Of a stretch of 5,614 nucleotides of DNA, positions 1-5,614 are shown piece after piece (within the stretch, counting starts at the first letter, position 1; every line of letters begins with the position of its first letter). Made by a program: the position numbers and the translations under genes. The DNA comes from an uncultured Phenylobacterium sp. (GTDB taxonomy: Bacteria > Pseudomonadota > Alphaproteobacteria > Caulobacterales > Caulobacteraceae). The notes beneath the pieces are model-generated. The model did not search any database. It saw only the letters and a list, made by a program, of their open reading frames with translations, and was not told the origin of the DNA. The stretch is taken from the NCBI GenBank assembly GCA_945952355.1, contig CAMFIW010000227.1, positions 1-5,614 on the forward strand, in the 5' to 3' direction.

Positions 1-1543
1 AGCCAGGGGCCGGCGGCAGGTCGGAATCGCCGAGTTCGACCTTCACCTGGACCAGCGGCACGCCGAGGGTCTCCGCCGTGATCTGGGCCAGGATCGTATA
101 GGTGCCTGTGCCGATGTCGGTCATGCCCTGCAACAGGGTGACCGTGCCGTCGGCGGTGACCCGCACGCCCGCCTTGGCCGGCAGCAGGAAGTTGCCGCGA
201 ATGGCGGCGGCCATGCCCATGCCGACCAGGAAGCGGCCGTCGCGCACCTGGCCGGGCTTCGGATTGCGTCGGTCCCAGCCGAACTTCTGGGCCCCTACAT
301 TCAAGCATTCGACGAGCTGGCGGACCGAGAACGGCTTGCCGGTTTCGGGATCGACGTCGGGCTCGTTGCGCAGACGAAGCTCGATGGGGTCGAGGCCCAG
401 CTTCTCGGCCAGCTCGTCCATCGCGCATTCGAGACTGAGCATGCCGGACGCCTCGCCCGGCGCCCGCATCGGGCCCGCGCCCGGCAGATCCATCCGCACC
501 AGGCGATGGCCGGTCAGGCGGTTGGGCGCCGCATAGAGGTTGCGCGAGAAATTGGCCGCGTGCTCGGTGAAGGGGGCGTTGCGGGCGCAGTGCGTCACCG
601 CCTCGACGGCGAAGGCGGTCAGCCGGCCGTCCGGCTGCGCGCCCAGCCGCACGCGCATCTGCACGGCGGGACGGTGGATCGTGCCGTGCATCATCTGCTG
701 GCGGCTGTAGGCGACCTTGACCGGACGGCCGATCGCCTTGGCGCCCAGGGCGGCGAGCGTCAGGTCGTCATAGGACTGGCCCTTGCCGCCGAAGCCGCCG
801 CCAATATAGCGCGTGAACAGGTGGACCCGGTCCGACGGGATGGCGAGCGTCTCTGCGAGCGCATGCTGGCCGCCTTTCACCATCTGGATCGAGGTGTGGA
901 CCGTGACCTTGTCGCCTTCCCACCAGGCGGTGGTGGCGACCGGCTCCATCTGGACGTGGTTCTGGACAGGCGACCAGTAGGTCTCGTCGATGGTCACCGG
1001 CGCCTTGGCGAAGGCGGCCGGGAAGTCGCCGATATGGACGTCTTCCTCGCCCGGCGGCGGGCCGGCCTGCTCGAGGCTGGCGCGGAAATCGACCACCGCG
1101 TCCTCGCGCTCGTAGTCGACGGCGATCAGCTCGGCGGCGGCGCGGGCCTCCTCCAGGCTGTCGGCCAGGACGAAGGCGATGGTCTGGCCGTAGAACTCGA
1201 CGCGGTCCGACGCCATGGCGGGATTGGCGCCGCGCTGGCTGCGCGGGTTCAGCTTCTCGCCGCGCCGGGCCTGGGCAGGCACGGACTGGTGGGTCCAGAC
1301 CAGATGCACGCCGGGCGCCCGTTCGGCGGCGGCCACGTCGATGGCGGCGACCCGTCCGTGCGGGATCGTGGCCCCCACTACATAGCCGTAGGCCGGCGGC
1401 GCGGGCGGCTCGACCTCATAGGCGTAGGCGGCCGTGCCGGTGACCTTCAGCGGCCCCTCGTAGCGATCGACCGCCTTGCCGATCAGGCCCGAGCGGTTTT
1501 CGGTGATCGGGTTGGGCGCGGCCCAGTCCTTGACGGAGGTCAT
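1..1543 (-). CDS. Molybdopterin-binding catalytic subunit of a xanthine dehydrogenase-family (PaoC/YagR-like) oxidoreductase, 3' end off the window
   Basis: This is the large subunit of a three-subunit molybdenum hydroxylase, which would bind the molybdenum cofactor and oxidise an aldehyde or heterocyclic substrate. I translated it by hand: 514 uninterrupted codons from an ATG at 1543, running off the left edge. The family is usually about 730-770 residues, so roughly the last third is missing, including the region expected to carry the catalytic Glu. Visible parts are an a/b-hammerhead domain (about residues 28-140), the Mo-site motif GGGFGGK (248-254), PMRAPGE (358-364), and the second cofactor domain starting near 430 with [16 protein letters not shown] (472-487), close to what I remember of the PaoC/YagR branch. 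There is no Tat signal at the N-terminus. The start ATG overlaps the FAD-subunit stop (ATGA), with a weak AGGGG upstream, so translational coupling is likely. The substrate cannot be told from sequence; aromatic aldehydes are a guess from the PaoABC resemblance. Confidence 0.93.
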   Translation of the reverse strand, partial: MTSVKDWAAPNPITENRSGLIGKAVDRYEGPLKVTGTAAYAYEVEPPAPPAYGYVVGATIPHGRVAAIDVAAAERAPGVHLVWTHQSVPAQARRGEKLNPRSQRGANPAMASDRVEFYGQTIAFVLADSLEEARAAAELIAVDYEREDAVVDFRASLEQAGPPPGEEDVHIGDFPAAFAKAPVTIDETYWSPVQNHVQMEPVATTAWWEGDKVTVHTSIQMVKGGQHALAETLAIPSDRVHLFTRYIGGGFGGKGQSYDDLTLAALGAKAIGRPVKVAYSRQQMMHGTIHRPAVQMRVRLGAQPDGRLTAFAVEAVTHCARNAPFTEHAANFSRNLYAAPNRLTGHRLVRMDLPGAGPMRAPGEASGMLSLECAMDELAEKLGLDPIELRLRNEPDVDPETGKPFSVRQLVECLNVGAQKFGWDRRNPKPGQVRDGRFLVGMGMAAAIRGNFLLPAKAGVRVTADGTVTLLQGMTDIGTGTYTILAQITAETLGVPLVQVKVELGDSDLPPAPG

Positions 1544-2493
1544 GCGCCCCTACCCTGCTTGGCTTCATCCAGGGCCGCGGCGATCAGCCGGCCGACCAGG
1601 GTGATCTTGAAGGCGTTGCGGCCCTGGTCCTGGGCGCCCGCCAGCTCGGCCTTCGCGGCCTCGGCGTGCGAGGCGCCGCCGGCCAGCGCCGCCTGGGCTT
1701 GGGCCGCGGTCCATGGCTTATGCGCCACGGCGCCCAGGACGACCTGGCCGCCCGCCACCGCCACGCTGGCGAGACCGCCGGCATAGGAGGCCCGGTCGCG
1801 CGCCTTGCGATAAATCTGGCCGCCCGGCGGAGGCGGGGGGACGACGACCGAAGTGATCAGCTCGCCGGGCGTCAGCTCCGTCTCGACCTGCGGCGTGGCG
1901 CCGGGCAGGCGATGCAGGTCGGCAACGGCCAGCGTGCGACTCGAACCGTCCGTCGTCAGGGTCTCGACCCGGGCCCCCAGCGCCGTCAGCGCCACGGCCA
2001 TGTCGGACGGATGGGTGGCGATACAGGCCTCGCTGGCGCCGAAGATCGCGGCGTTGCGGTTCAGCCCCCCGATGGCGCTGCAGCCCGAGCCGGGCTGGCG
2101 CTTATTGCAGGGCTTGGCGGTGTCGTAGAAGTAGGCGCAGCGGGTCCGCTGCAAGAGGTTGCCGCCCACCGTGGCCTTGTTGCGGAGCTGGGCCGAGCCG
2201 CCCGAGACGATCGCTTCGACCAGCACCGGGTAGCGCGCCCGGGCGGTCGCGTCGGCGGCCACCTGGCTGTTGGTGGCCATGGCGCCGATCCTCAGACCTC
2301 CGTCGGCGGTGGGTTCGATGGCCGAGAGCGGCAGGCGGCCGACATCGACCAGGTGGGCCGGGGTCTCGATCTCCAGCTTCATCAGGTCGAGCAGGTTGGT
2401 GCCGCCCGCCAGGAAGCGGGCGTTGGGGGTCTCGGCCACCGCCTTGACCGCCGCGGCGACGTCGGCGGCGCGCTCGTAGGTGAAGGCCTTCAT
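1540..2493 (-). CDS. FAD-binding subunit with [4Fe-4S] loop (PaoB/YagS-like)
   Basis: This middle subunit of the molybdenum hydroxylase would carry electrons from the [2Fe-2S] clusters to FAD. It is 317 residues, normal for the family. The FAD-binding motifs are [13 protein letters not shown] (27-39) and TVGGNLLQ (108-115), followed by the C-terminal CO-dehydrogenase flavoprotein-like domain (about 225-312, with [12 protein letters not shown]). Between the FAD motifs and that domain lies a Cys-rich loop with Cys119, Cys129, Cys138 and Cys157 ([29 protein letters not shown]). This marks the PaoB/YagS type, which has an additional [4Fe-4S] cluster that xanthine dehydrogenase lacks. I chose the ATG at 2493: it has GGGGGAG (2499-2505) five bases upstream and overlaps the preceding gene's stop as ATGA. 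An in-frame extension up to 2868 reads as low-complexity Arg-rich sequence opposite the [2Fe-2S] gene and is not real. The stop at 1540-1542 overlaps the next start in the same way. Confidence 0.96.
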   Translation of the reverse strand: MKAFTYERAADVAAAVKAVAETPNARFLAGGTNLLDLMKLEIETPAHLVDVGRLPLSAIEPTADGGLRIGAMATNSQVAADATARARYPVLVEAIVSGGSAQLRNKATVGGNLLQRTRCAYFYDTAKPCNKRQPGSGCSAIGGLNRNAAIFGASEACIATHPSDMAVALTALGARVETLTTDGSSRTLAVADLHRLPGATPQVETELTPGELITSVVVPPPPPGGQIYRKARDRASYAGGLASVAVAGGQVVLGAVAHKPWTAAQAQAALAGGASHAEAAKAELAGAQDQGRNAFKITLVGRLIAAALDEAKQGRGA

Positions 2494-3002
2494 GCGGGCT
2501 CCCCCGCCACGTCGCGGATGGCCGCCAGGCGGCTGGGATAGGCCGAGCAGCGGCAGATGTTGCCGCTCATCCGCTCGCGGATCTCGGCGTCGGTGAGCGC
2601 GATGGCGGCGGTGAGATCCTGGGTCGCCTGGCTCGGCCAGTTCTGGGCCGCCTCCTGCAGCATGCCGACGGCCGAGCAGATCTGGCCGGGCGTGCAGTAG
2701 CCGCCCTGGAAGGCGTCCTGGGTCAGGAAAGCCTGCTGCAAGGGATGGAGCGCGGCCTCGGTCCCGATGCCTTCGATGGTGGTGACTTCGTCGCCGTCGT
2801 GCATGACCGCCAGCGACAGGCAGGCGTTGATCCGGACGCCGTTGACCAGGACCGTGCAAGCGCCGCACTGGCCATGGTCGCAGCCCTTCTTAGAGCCCTT
2901 CAGGCCCAGGTGCTCGCGCAGGGCGTCGAGCAAGGTGACGCGGGTATCGAGGTCGAGCGCCCTCGCCTCGCCATTGACGGTGATCGTCGTCTTCAACAGC
3001 AC
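2490..3002 (-). CDS. [2Fe-2S] iron-sulfur subunit of the molybdenum hydroxylase (PaoA/YagT-like), lacking one expected cluster Cys
   Basis: This small subunit should hold two [2Fe-2S] clusters that relay electrons from the molybdenum site. It has 170 residues if the GTG at 3002 starts it. The N-terminal plant-ferredoxin-like domain has Cys41, Cys46, Cys49 (CDHGQCGAC) and Cys61. The C-terminal helical domain has [11 protein letters not shown] (101-111) and NICRCSAY (148-155). The family's second cluster uses C-x2-C plus C-x-C; here the first of these is Gly100 (FQGGYC, where FQCGYC is expected), while Cys103, Cys150 and Cys152 remain. E. coli PaoA has a Tat leader; here only 18 open codons precede the start before an in-frame stop and they encode no signal, so a cytoplasmic complex is likely. 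A GGGGAGG lies only one base from the GTG; a TTG two codons in (2994-2996) has the more usual seven-base spacing and may be the true start. It is the first gene of the three. Confidence 0.95.
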   Translation of the reverse strand: MLLKTTITVNGEARALDLDTRVTLLDALREHLGLKGSKKGCDHGQCGACTVLVNGVRINACLSLAVMHDGDEVTTIEGIGTEAALHPLQQAFLTQDAFQGGYCTPGQICSAVGMLQEAAQNWPSQATQDLTAAIALTDAEIRERMSGNICRCSAYPSRLAAIRDVAGEPA

Positions 3003-3003
3003 G

Positions 3004-3010
3004 CCTCCCC
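3004..3010 (-). promoter_or_regulatory. Shine-Dalgarno of the [2Fe-2S] subunit gene (favours an unusual TTG start)
   Basis: On the minus strand this reads GGGGAGG. It sits one base before GTG (3000-3002), too close for normal initiation, and seven bases before an in-frame TTG (2994-2996), which is ideal spacing. The protein would then begin [10 protein letters not shown] and be 168 residues long. No ATG is available nearby in frame. Confidence 0.6.
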
Positions 3011-3017
3011 AAGCGCG

Positions 3018-3036
3018 GCCGCCCGTTTTCGGCGGC
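3018..3036 (-). repeat. Small GC-rich inverted repeat between bolA and the Fe-S operon
   Basis: GCCGCC (3018-3023) and GGCGGC (3031-3036) can form a six-pair, all-GC stem around a seven-base A-rich loop in the minus-strand transcript. It lies about ten bases upstream of the Shine-Dalgarno. No U-run follows, so it is not a standard intrinsic terminator. It could mark a processing or weak pausing site, or be chance in GC-rich DNA. Confidence 0.3.
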
Positions 3037-3056
3037 GGATTCGTTCGTTGTCCTGA

Positions 3057-3329
3057 TCAGCTCTCGCCGGGCGCGAGGGCCTTGACCGAAAGGGCGTGCA
3101 GCGGGCCCGCCAACTCCTCGGCCAATGTCCGGTAGACCATACGCTGGCGCGCCACCTTCGGCGTCCCCTCGAAGGCCTTGGCTTCGATCACTATGTTAAA
3201 ATGGCTCTCACCGGAGGCGTTGGCGCCCGAGTGCCCCGCATGCCTGGCGGAATCGTTCTCGATCTCCAGGCGGGTGGGCGAAAACGCCGCGGTGAGCTTG
3301 TCGTGAATGGCTTCAAATATGGCGCCCAT
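3057..3329 (-). CDS. BolA family protein
   Basis: This is a small BolA-type protein of 90 residues from the ATG at 3329. BolA proteins pair with monothiol glutaredoxins to bind and move [2Fe-2S] clusters, and some act as transcription regulators. Family features in order are the N-terminal helix (IFEAIHDKLTAAF, 4-16), the strand LEIENDS (21-27), HAGHSG (30-35), SHFNIVI (42-48), the KAFEG-to-RQRMVYRTLAEEL segment (51-73), and the conserved His78 in PLHAL. A TTG at 3344 would add five residues (MKIIA), but ATG gives the N-terminus usual for alphaproteobacterial BolA. Neither start has a strong Shine-Dalgarno. It is divergent from the J-domain gene and 54 bases upstream of the Fe-S hydroxylase operon on the same strand, in the same reading frame. 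Which BolA subtype it is cannot be settled here. Confidence 0.93.
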   Translation of the reverse strand: MGAIFEAIHDKLTAAFSPTRLEIENDSARHAGHSGANASGESHFNIVIEAKAFEGTPKVARQRMVYRTLAEELAGPLHALSVKALAPGES

Positions 3330-3381
3330 CGCGATGATCTTCAATTCTTGAAAGGGTCTTTTCCCGCATCATACTTGGGCT
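3330..3381. promoter_or_regulatory. 52-base divergent promoter region between bolA and the J-domain gene
   Basis: Any promoters for the two divergent genes must lie in these 52 bases or in the adjoining coding ends. It is visibly more AT-rich than its surroundings. For the plus strand, TTGAAA (3348-3353) and CATACT (3370-3375) are 16 bases apart and would start transcription at or next to the J-domain ATG. For the minus strand, TATGAT (3368-3373) is a good -10 for bolA, but the nearest -35-like TTGAAA (3394-3399) is 20 bases away and inside the J-domain gene. The two -10 candidates overlap, so the genes may compete for polymerase. The motifs are matched by eye only. Confidence 0.35.
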
Positions 3382-4035
3382 ATGGCCGGCGCGTTTCAAT
3401 ACAAGCCTAAGTTCGTCGACATCCGGGTCCGACCGCCCTCCCCGGAGGAGGCCGCCCAGACCGATGACGTCTATGCGCTGAAGCCCGGCGAACGGGCTTG
3501 CGACCATCCGGGATGCCGGGTGGCGGCGACGGCGCGCGCCCCGAAATCGCGCGACATGCTGAACGAGCACTACTGGTTCTGTCAGCCGCACGCGGCCGAA
3601 TATAACCGCAACTGGAACTTCTTCGCCGGCATGAGCGAGGGCGAGATTCGCGCCCGCCAGGCCCAGAGCGCCTCCGGCGATCGTCCGACCTGGGAGTTCA
3701 AGGCCGGCCGCTTCTCCCGCGAGGCCGCCGCCGCATCCCATGGGTTCGCGCAGGGCAAGGGCCAGGGCTATCGCGATCCGTTCAACCTGTTCGGCCATGG
3801 CGGCGGCCGCGCCGCCAACGAGCCGGAGCGGCGCAAGTTGGGCAAGCTGGAGCGCAATGCGCTCGCCGACCTCGACCTGGACGACGACGCCGACGGCGCC
3901 AAGATCCGCGCCCGCTACATCGAGTTGGTGAAGCGCTGCCACCCGGACTCGAACGGTGGCGACCGCTCGGCCGAGCACAAGCTGCAGCGGGTGATCAAGG
4001 CCTACCAGATCCTGCGCAAGGCCAAGATGGCCTAA
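3382..4035 (+). CDS. J-domain (DnaJ-like) protein with N-terminal Cys/His motif
   Basis: This 217-residue protein has a C-terminal J domain and probably acts as a co-chaperone that stimulates ATP hydrolysis by a DnaK-type Hsp70. The J domain spans about residues 156-215: helix I (ALADLDLD, 160-167), helix II (AKIRARYIELVKRC, 173-186), the HPD signature (187-189), and helix III (AEHKLQRVIKAYQILRKAK, 197-215). It lacks the Gly/Phe, zinc-finger and substrate-binding domains of DnaJ itself. The N-terminal half is not a domain I can name. It contains CDHPGC (Cys40, Cys45) and FCQPH (Cys67, His70), which could bind zinc, then a linker rich in Gly and Ala (115-145). No signal peptide or membrane segment is seen. 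No clear Shine-Dalgarno precedes the ATG. I recall this protein type next to bolA and cobS in other alphaproteobacteria. Here the gene ends against a convergent sulfotransferase instead. Confidence 0.93.
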   Translation: MAGAFQYKPKFVDIRVRPPSPEEAAQTDDVYALKPGERACDHPGCRVAATARAPKSRDMLNEHYWFCQPHAAEYNRNWNFFAGMSEGEIRARQAQSASGDRPTWEFKAGRFSREAAAASHGFAQGKGQGYRDPFNLFGHGGGRAANEPERRKLGKLERNALADLDLDDDADGAKIRARYIELVKRCHPDSNGGDRSAEHKLQRVIKAYQILRKAKMA

Positions 4036-4937
4036 GGGCGGGCCGCGAGCGCCGCTTCCAAGGCCGCATAGTCCGCGAAGCCGGTGACCGGTGCGACGAG
4101 TTCGGCCCACTTGGCCTCCAGCGCCGCGACCAGGTCATCGCTCAGCTCCTGGCGGCCGGTCGAGCCGCCCTTGCGCACCTTGGCCGAGTCGGCGCCCGGC
4201 GGCAGATTGCAGCGCCGCTCGGACTCCAGCCGCAGGATCGCGTCGTCGAAGCGGTCCTTGTGTTCCAGCATGTAGGCCAGCGAAGAGCGTTCCAGCGCGA
4301 GCGCGATACGGGCGTCGTCGACCGGCAGTCGACAGAACGCGGCGACTTTGCGGATGGAGGCTTCCGGCTGGGCGTTCATCTGCTCGTAGGACAGCAGTAG
4401 GACGTCCGGATTATCGCGCTGGGCCCACCAGGAGTTCAGGTGATGCCAGTAGCCCGACCGCTCGTCCGAGCGGGCGAGACGCATGCGGACGAAGTCGTCG
4501 AGCGGGACGGAGCCAGGCTCGATGAACCAGCCGTCCATGAACCGGTAGAGCGAGACCATGGCGTCGCGCGGATCGCGGAAGGCGACGATGTAGCGCGCGC
4601 CCTTGGGGACCTCGTCATAGGCGAGATGGCTCTTGAACGCCCGCGGCTCGCCCCGCTGCGGCGCCTCCAGGTCGAGGTTCGCGGCGCGGGCGGTCTCGAT
4701 CCAGGGCACGACACGGGAGATGTCGTCGAAGTCCATGTCGCCGCCGGTGCGAAGGCAGTGGATGATCTGCTGCAGCCAGGTGGTGCCGCACTTGGCGAAG
4801 GGCGAGATGATCACGTCGCTCGATCGCGGGCGGTAGGAGGCGATCGAGGCGCCGATCTCCTCGTCGCGGAACAGCTTGCCCGACACCTCGCCGAACTCGG
4901 CAAGGCTGCGCGCGCGGCGCGGCGCCAGATCGTTCAT
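4032..4937 (-). CDS. Sulfotransferase family protein (PAPS-dependent, Sulfotransfer_1-like)
   Basis: This 301-residue protein resembles cytosolic sulfotransferases, which move a sulfuryl group from PAPS to a hydroxyl or amine acceptor. The 5'-phosphosulfate loop is SPFAKCGTTW (45-54), matching the family YPKSGTTW with the key Lys49 kept. FKSHL (101-105) supplies His104 where the catalytic His is expected. The 3'-phosphate site is AFRDPRDAMVS (119-129), with Arg121 and Ser129. The late RKG motif is RKGGSTG (256-262). All core PAPS-binding positions look intact. There is no signal peptide or membrane segment, so it is probably cytoplasmic. The ATG at 4937 has a clear GGAGG (4943-4947) five bases upstream. 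It lies 25 bases downstream of the TauD-like gene on the same strand, with no terminator between, so they are probably cotranscribed. Its last four bases overlap the end of the convergent J-domain gene. The acceptor substrate is unknown. Confidence 0.92.
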   Translation of the reverse strand: MNDLAPRRARSLAEFGEVSGKLFRDEEIGASIASYRPRSSDVIISPFAKCGTTWLQQIIHCLRTGGDMDFDDISRVVPWIETARAANLDLEAPQRGEPRAFKSHLAYDEVPKGARYIVAFRDPRDAMVSLYRFMDGWFIEPGSVPLDDFVRMRLARSDERSGYWHHLNSWWAQRDNPDVLLLSYEQMNAQPEASIRKVAAFCRLPVDDARIALALERSSLAYMLEHKDRFDDAILRLESERRCNLPPGADSAKVRKGGSTGRQELSDDLVAALEAKWAELVAPVTGFADYAALEAALAARP

Positions 4938-4942
4938 CGCCC

Positions 4943-4947
4943 CCTCC
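4943..4947 (-). promoter_or_regulatory. Shine-Dalgarno of the sulfotransferase gene
   Basis: On the minus strand GGAGG sits inside a purine-rich run, five bases before the ATG at 4937. It supports that start over later in-frame alternatives. It lies in the 25-base gap after the TauD-like stop, so the gene has its own ribosome site within a shared transcript. Confidence 0.75.
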
Positions 4948-4962
4948 CCCGAAGGTCGTCTC

Positions 4963-5614
4963 CTAGACCGGAACCTCGCCGGCCACGGTGGTCCGGTGCA
5001 TCACCCGCAGATGGCCGTCATAGCCGCCCTCGGCGAACTGGACCGTGCAGCGGTTGTACCACCTCAGCAGCGTATCGGCCGCCCATTTGTGGCGGAAGAC
5101 GATCTCGTCCTGGGTGATGTGGGCGAAGAGGAAGCCCAGCAGGGCCTGGCTCTCCTTCACCGTGAAGCCCTCGATGCCGACGGTGTAGACCGGGCTGACG
5201 AACAGCGCCTTGCGGCCGGTGACCGGATGGGTGCGGACCAGCGGATGGGTCAGCGACTTGTCCGCCTCGTCCGAGACGATGATCTCCATGGTCCGCTTCT
5301 CGGTCTCGCGGGCGAAGACGCCCTTGGTCCCATAGGCGCGGGTCGCCGAATGGACGGCGCGCAGGGGCGACAGCATCGCCTTCATCGCGTCGGACAGGGC
5401 GTCGTAGGCCGAGGCGCAGTCGGCGAACAGCGTGTCGCCGCCGACCGGCGGGATCACCTGGCCGTGCAGGATGGTGGCGGCGGGGGGCTCGCGCTGGAAG
5501 CTCCAATCGGAATGCCAGCCGGCGCCGAAGTTGGTGGCCTTCTCGTCGGGCTCCTGGCGCAGCTCAAGCACGTTGGGATGTCCGGGCATGTGGGCGATGA
5601 ACGGGGCCACCCCT
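4963..5614 (-). CDS. TauD/TfdA-family Fe(II)/2-oxoglutarate oxygenase-like protein, 5' end off the window, altered iron-binding triad
   Basis: Enzymes of this family couple decarboxylation of 2-oxoglutarate to hydroxylation of a substrate such as taurine, alkyl sulfates or phenoxyacetates. About 216 codons are visible, and roughly the first 70-85 residues lie beyond the right edge. The GTG at 5608-5610 is an internal Val, because the sequence around it (VAPFIAHMPGHPNV) is already mid-domain. Counting that Val as 1, the HxD pair is His33 and Asp35 (GWHSDWSF), followed by GGDTLFADC (58-65) with Thr60. Near the C-terminus WYNRCTVQFA (184-193) and LRVMHRTTVAGE (201-212) align without gaps to the TauD end as I remember it. 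In that alignment Arg202 and Arg206 match the 2-oxoglutarate-binding arginines, but the distal iron-ligand His is Gln191, and the Asp of WDNR is Tyr185. It may be an unusual subfamily, a changed activity or an inactive enzyme. It sits just upstream of the sulfotransferase. Confidence 0.9.
   Translation of the reverse strand, partial: GVAPFIAHMPGHPNVLELRQEPDEKATNFGAGWHSDWSFQREPPAATILHGQVIPPVGGDTLFADCASAYDALSDAMKAMLSPLRAVHSATRAYGTKGVFARETEKRTMEIIVSDEADKSLTHPLVRTHPVTGRKALFVSPVYTVGIEGFTVKESQALLGFLFAHITQDEIVFRHKWAADTLLRWYNRCTVQFAEGGYDGHLRVMHRTTVAGEVPV

Noticed and set aside
506..1786. 426-codon plus-strand open frame
   Set aside because: It is the complement of the catalytic-subunit and FAD-subunit genes. 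Its protein is Arg/Gly/Asp-rich with no family motif, whereas the minus-strand translation has clear ones. High GC produces such shadows.
2494..2868. Longer N-terminus for the FAD subunit
   Set aside because: The added 125 residues are Arg/His/Pro-rich, lie out of frame over the [2Fe-2S] gene, and are not needed by the family. The ATG at 2493 has a good ribosome site and ATGA coupling.
3018..3036. Intrinsic terminator between bolA and the hydroxylase operon
   Set aside because: The stem is short and no U-tract follows it in the minus-strand transcript, so I list it only as an inverted repeat.
3313..4110. 265-codon minus-strand open frame opposite the J-domain gene
   Set aside because: The plus strand encodes a clear J domain with HPD; the antisense frame has no recognisable domain and only low-complexity hydrophobic Ala/Gly/Leu sequence.
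4440..5117. 225-codon plus-strand open frame opposite the sulfotransferase
   Set aside because: The minus strand shows all sulfotransferase and oxygenase motifs; this frame spans two unrelated genes and ends in Arg/Pro-rich sequence.
5608..5610. GTG as the start of the TauD-like gene
   Set aside because: The frame stays open to the window edge, and the first visible residues already match the middle of the family, so the true start lies outside the window.
1..5614. Mobile element, CRISPR, tRNA or defence system
   Set aside because: I found no transposase or integrase motifs, spaced direct repeats, tRNA-like cloverleaf or known defence domains by eye. All genes are explained as metabolic or chaperone functions.

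Overview
The window is very GC-rich, with dense, tightly packed genes and long false ORFs opposite the real ones. The protein types (a bolA gene divergent from a J-domain gene, a YagTSR/PaoABC-type molybdenum hydroxylase, a sulfotransferase and a TauD/TfdA oxygenase) suggest an alphaproteobacterium. Caulobacteraceae (Caulobacter/Phenylobacterium-like) is my best guess, from general resemblance only.

Layout. Positions 1-3002 (minus strand) hold a three-gene molybdenum-hydroxylase operon. Read in transcription order it is the [2Fe-2S] subunit (3002-2490), the FAD subunit with an extra [4Fe-4S] loop (2493-1540), and the molybdopterin-binding catalytic subunit (1543 to beyond the left edge). Each junction is an ATGA stop/start overlap. 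Just upstream on the same strand is bolA (3329-3057), separated by 54 bases and possibly cotranscribed. Divergent from bolA, across only 52 bases, is a J-domain protein gene (3382-4035, plus). It converges with a sulfotransferase gene (4937-4032, minus), and the two share their last four bases. Upstream of the sulfotransferase, 25 bases away on the same strand, is the 3' part of a TauD/TfdA-like oxygenase gene that runs off the right edge.

How they fit together. The PaoABC-like enzyme would oxidise an aldehyde or N-heterocycle in the cytoplasm, passing electrons from Mo through Fe-S clusters to FAD and an acceptor. BolA proteins act in Fe-S cluster handling, so its place ahead of an Fe-S-rich enzyme may be meaningful. 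The oxygenase/sulfotransferase pair suggests modification of a small molecule or lipid through an oxidation and a sulfation step, with unknown substrate.

The most notable observations are two apparent losses of metal-ligand residues in otherwise well-kept proteins. The TauD-like protein has Gln where the distal iron-binding His is expected, and the [2Fe-2S] subunit has Gly where the first Cys of the second cluster motif is expected. I see no RNA gene, CRISPR array, insertion sequence or defence system. There is no gene-free stretch longer than about 55 bases.
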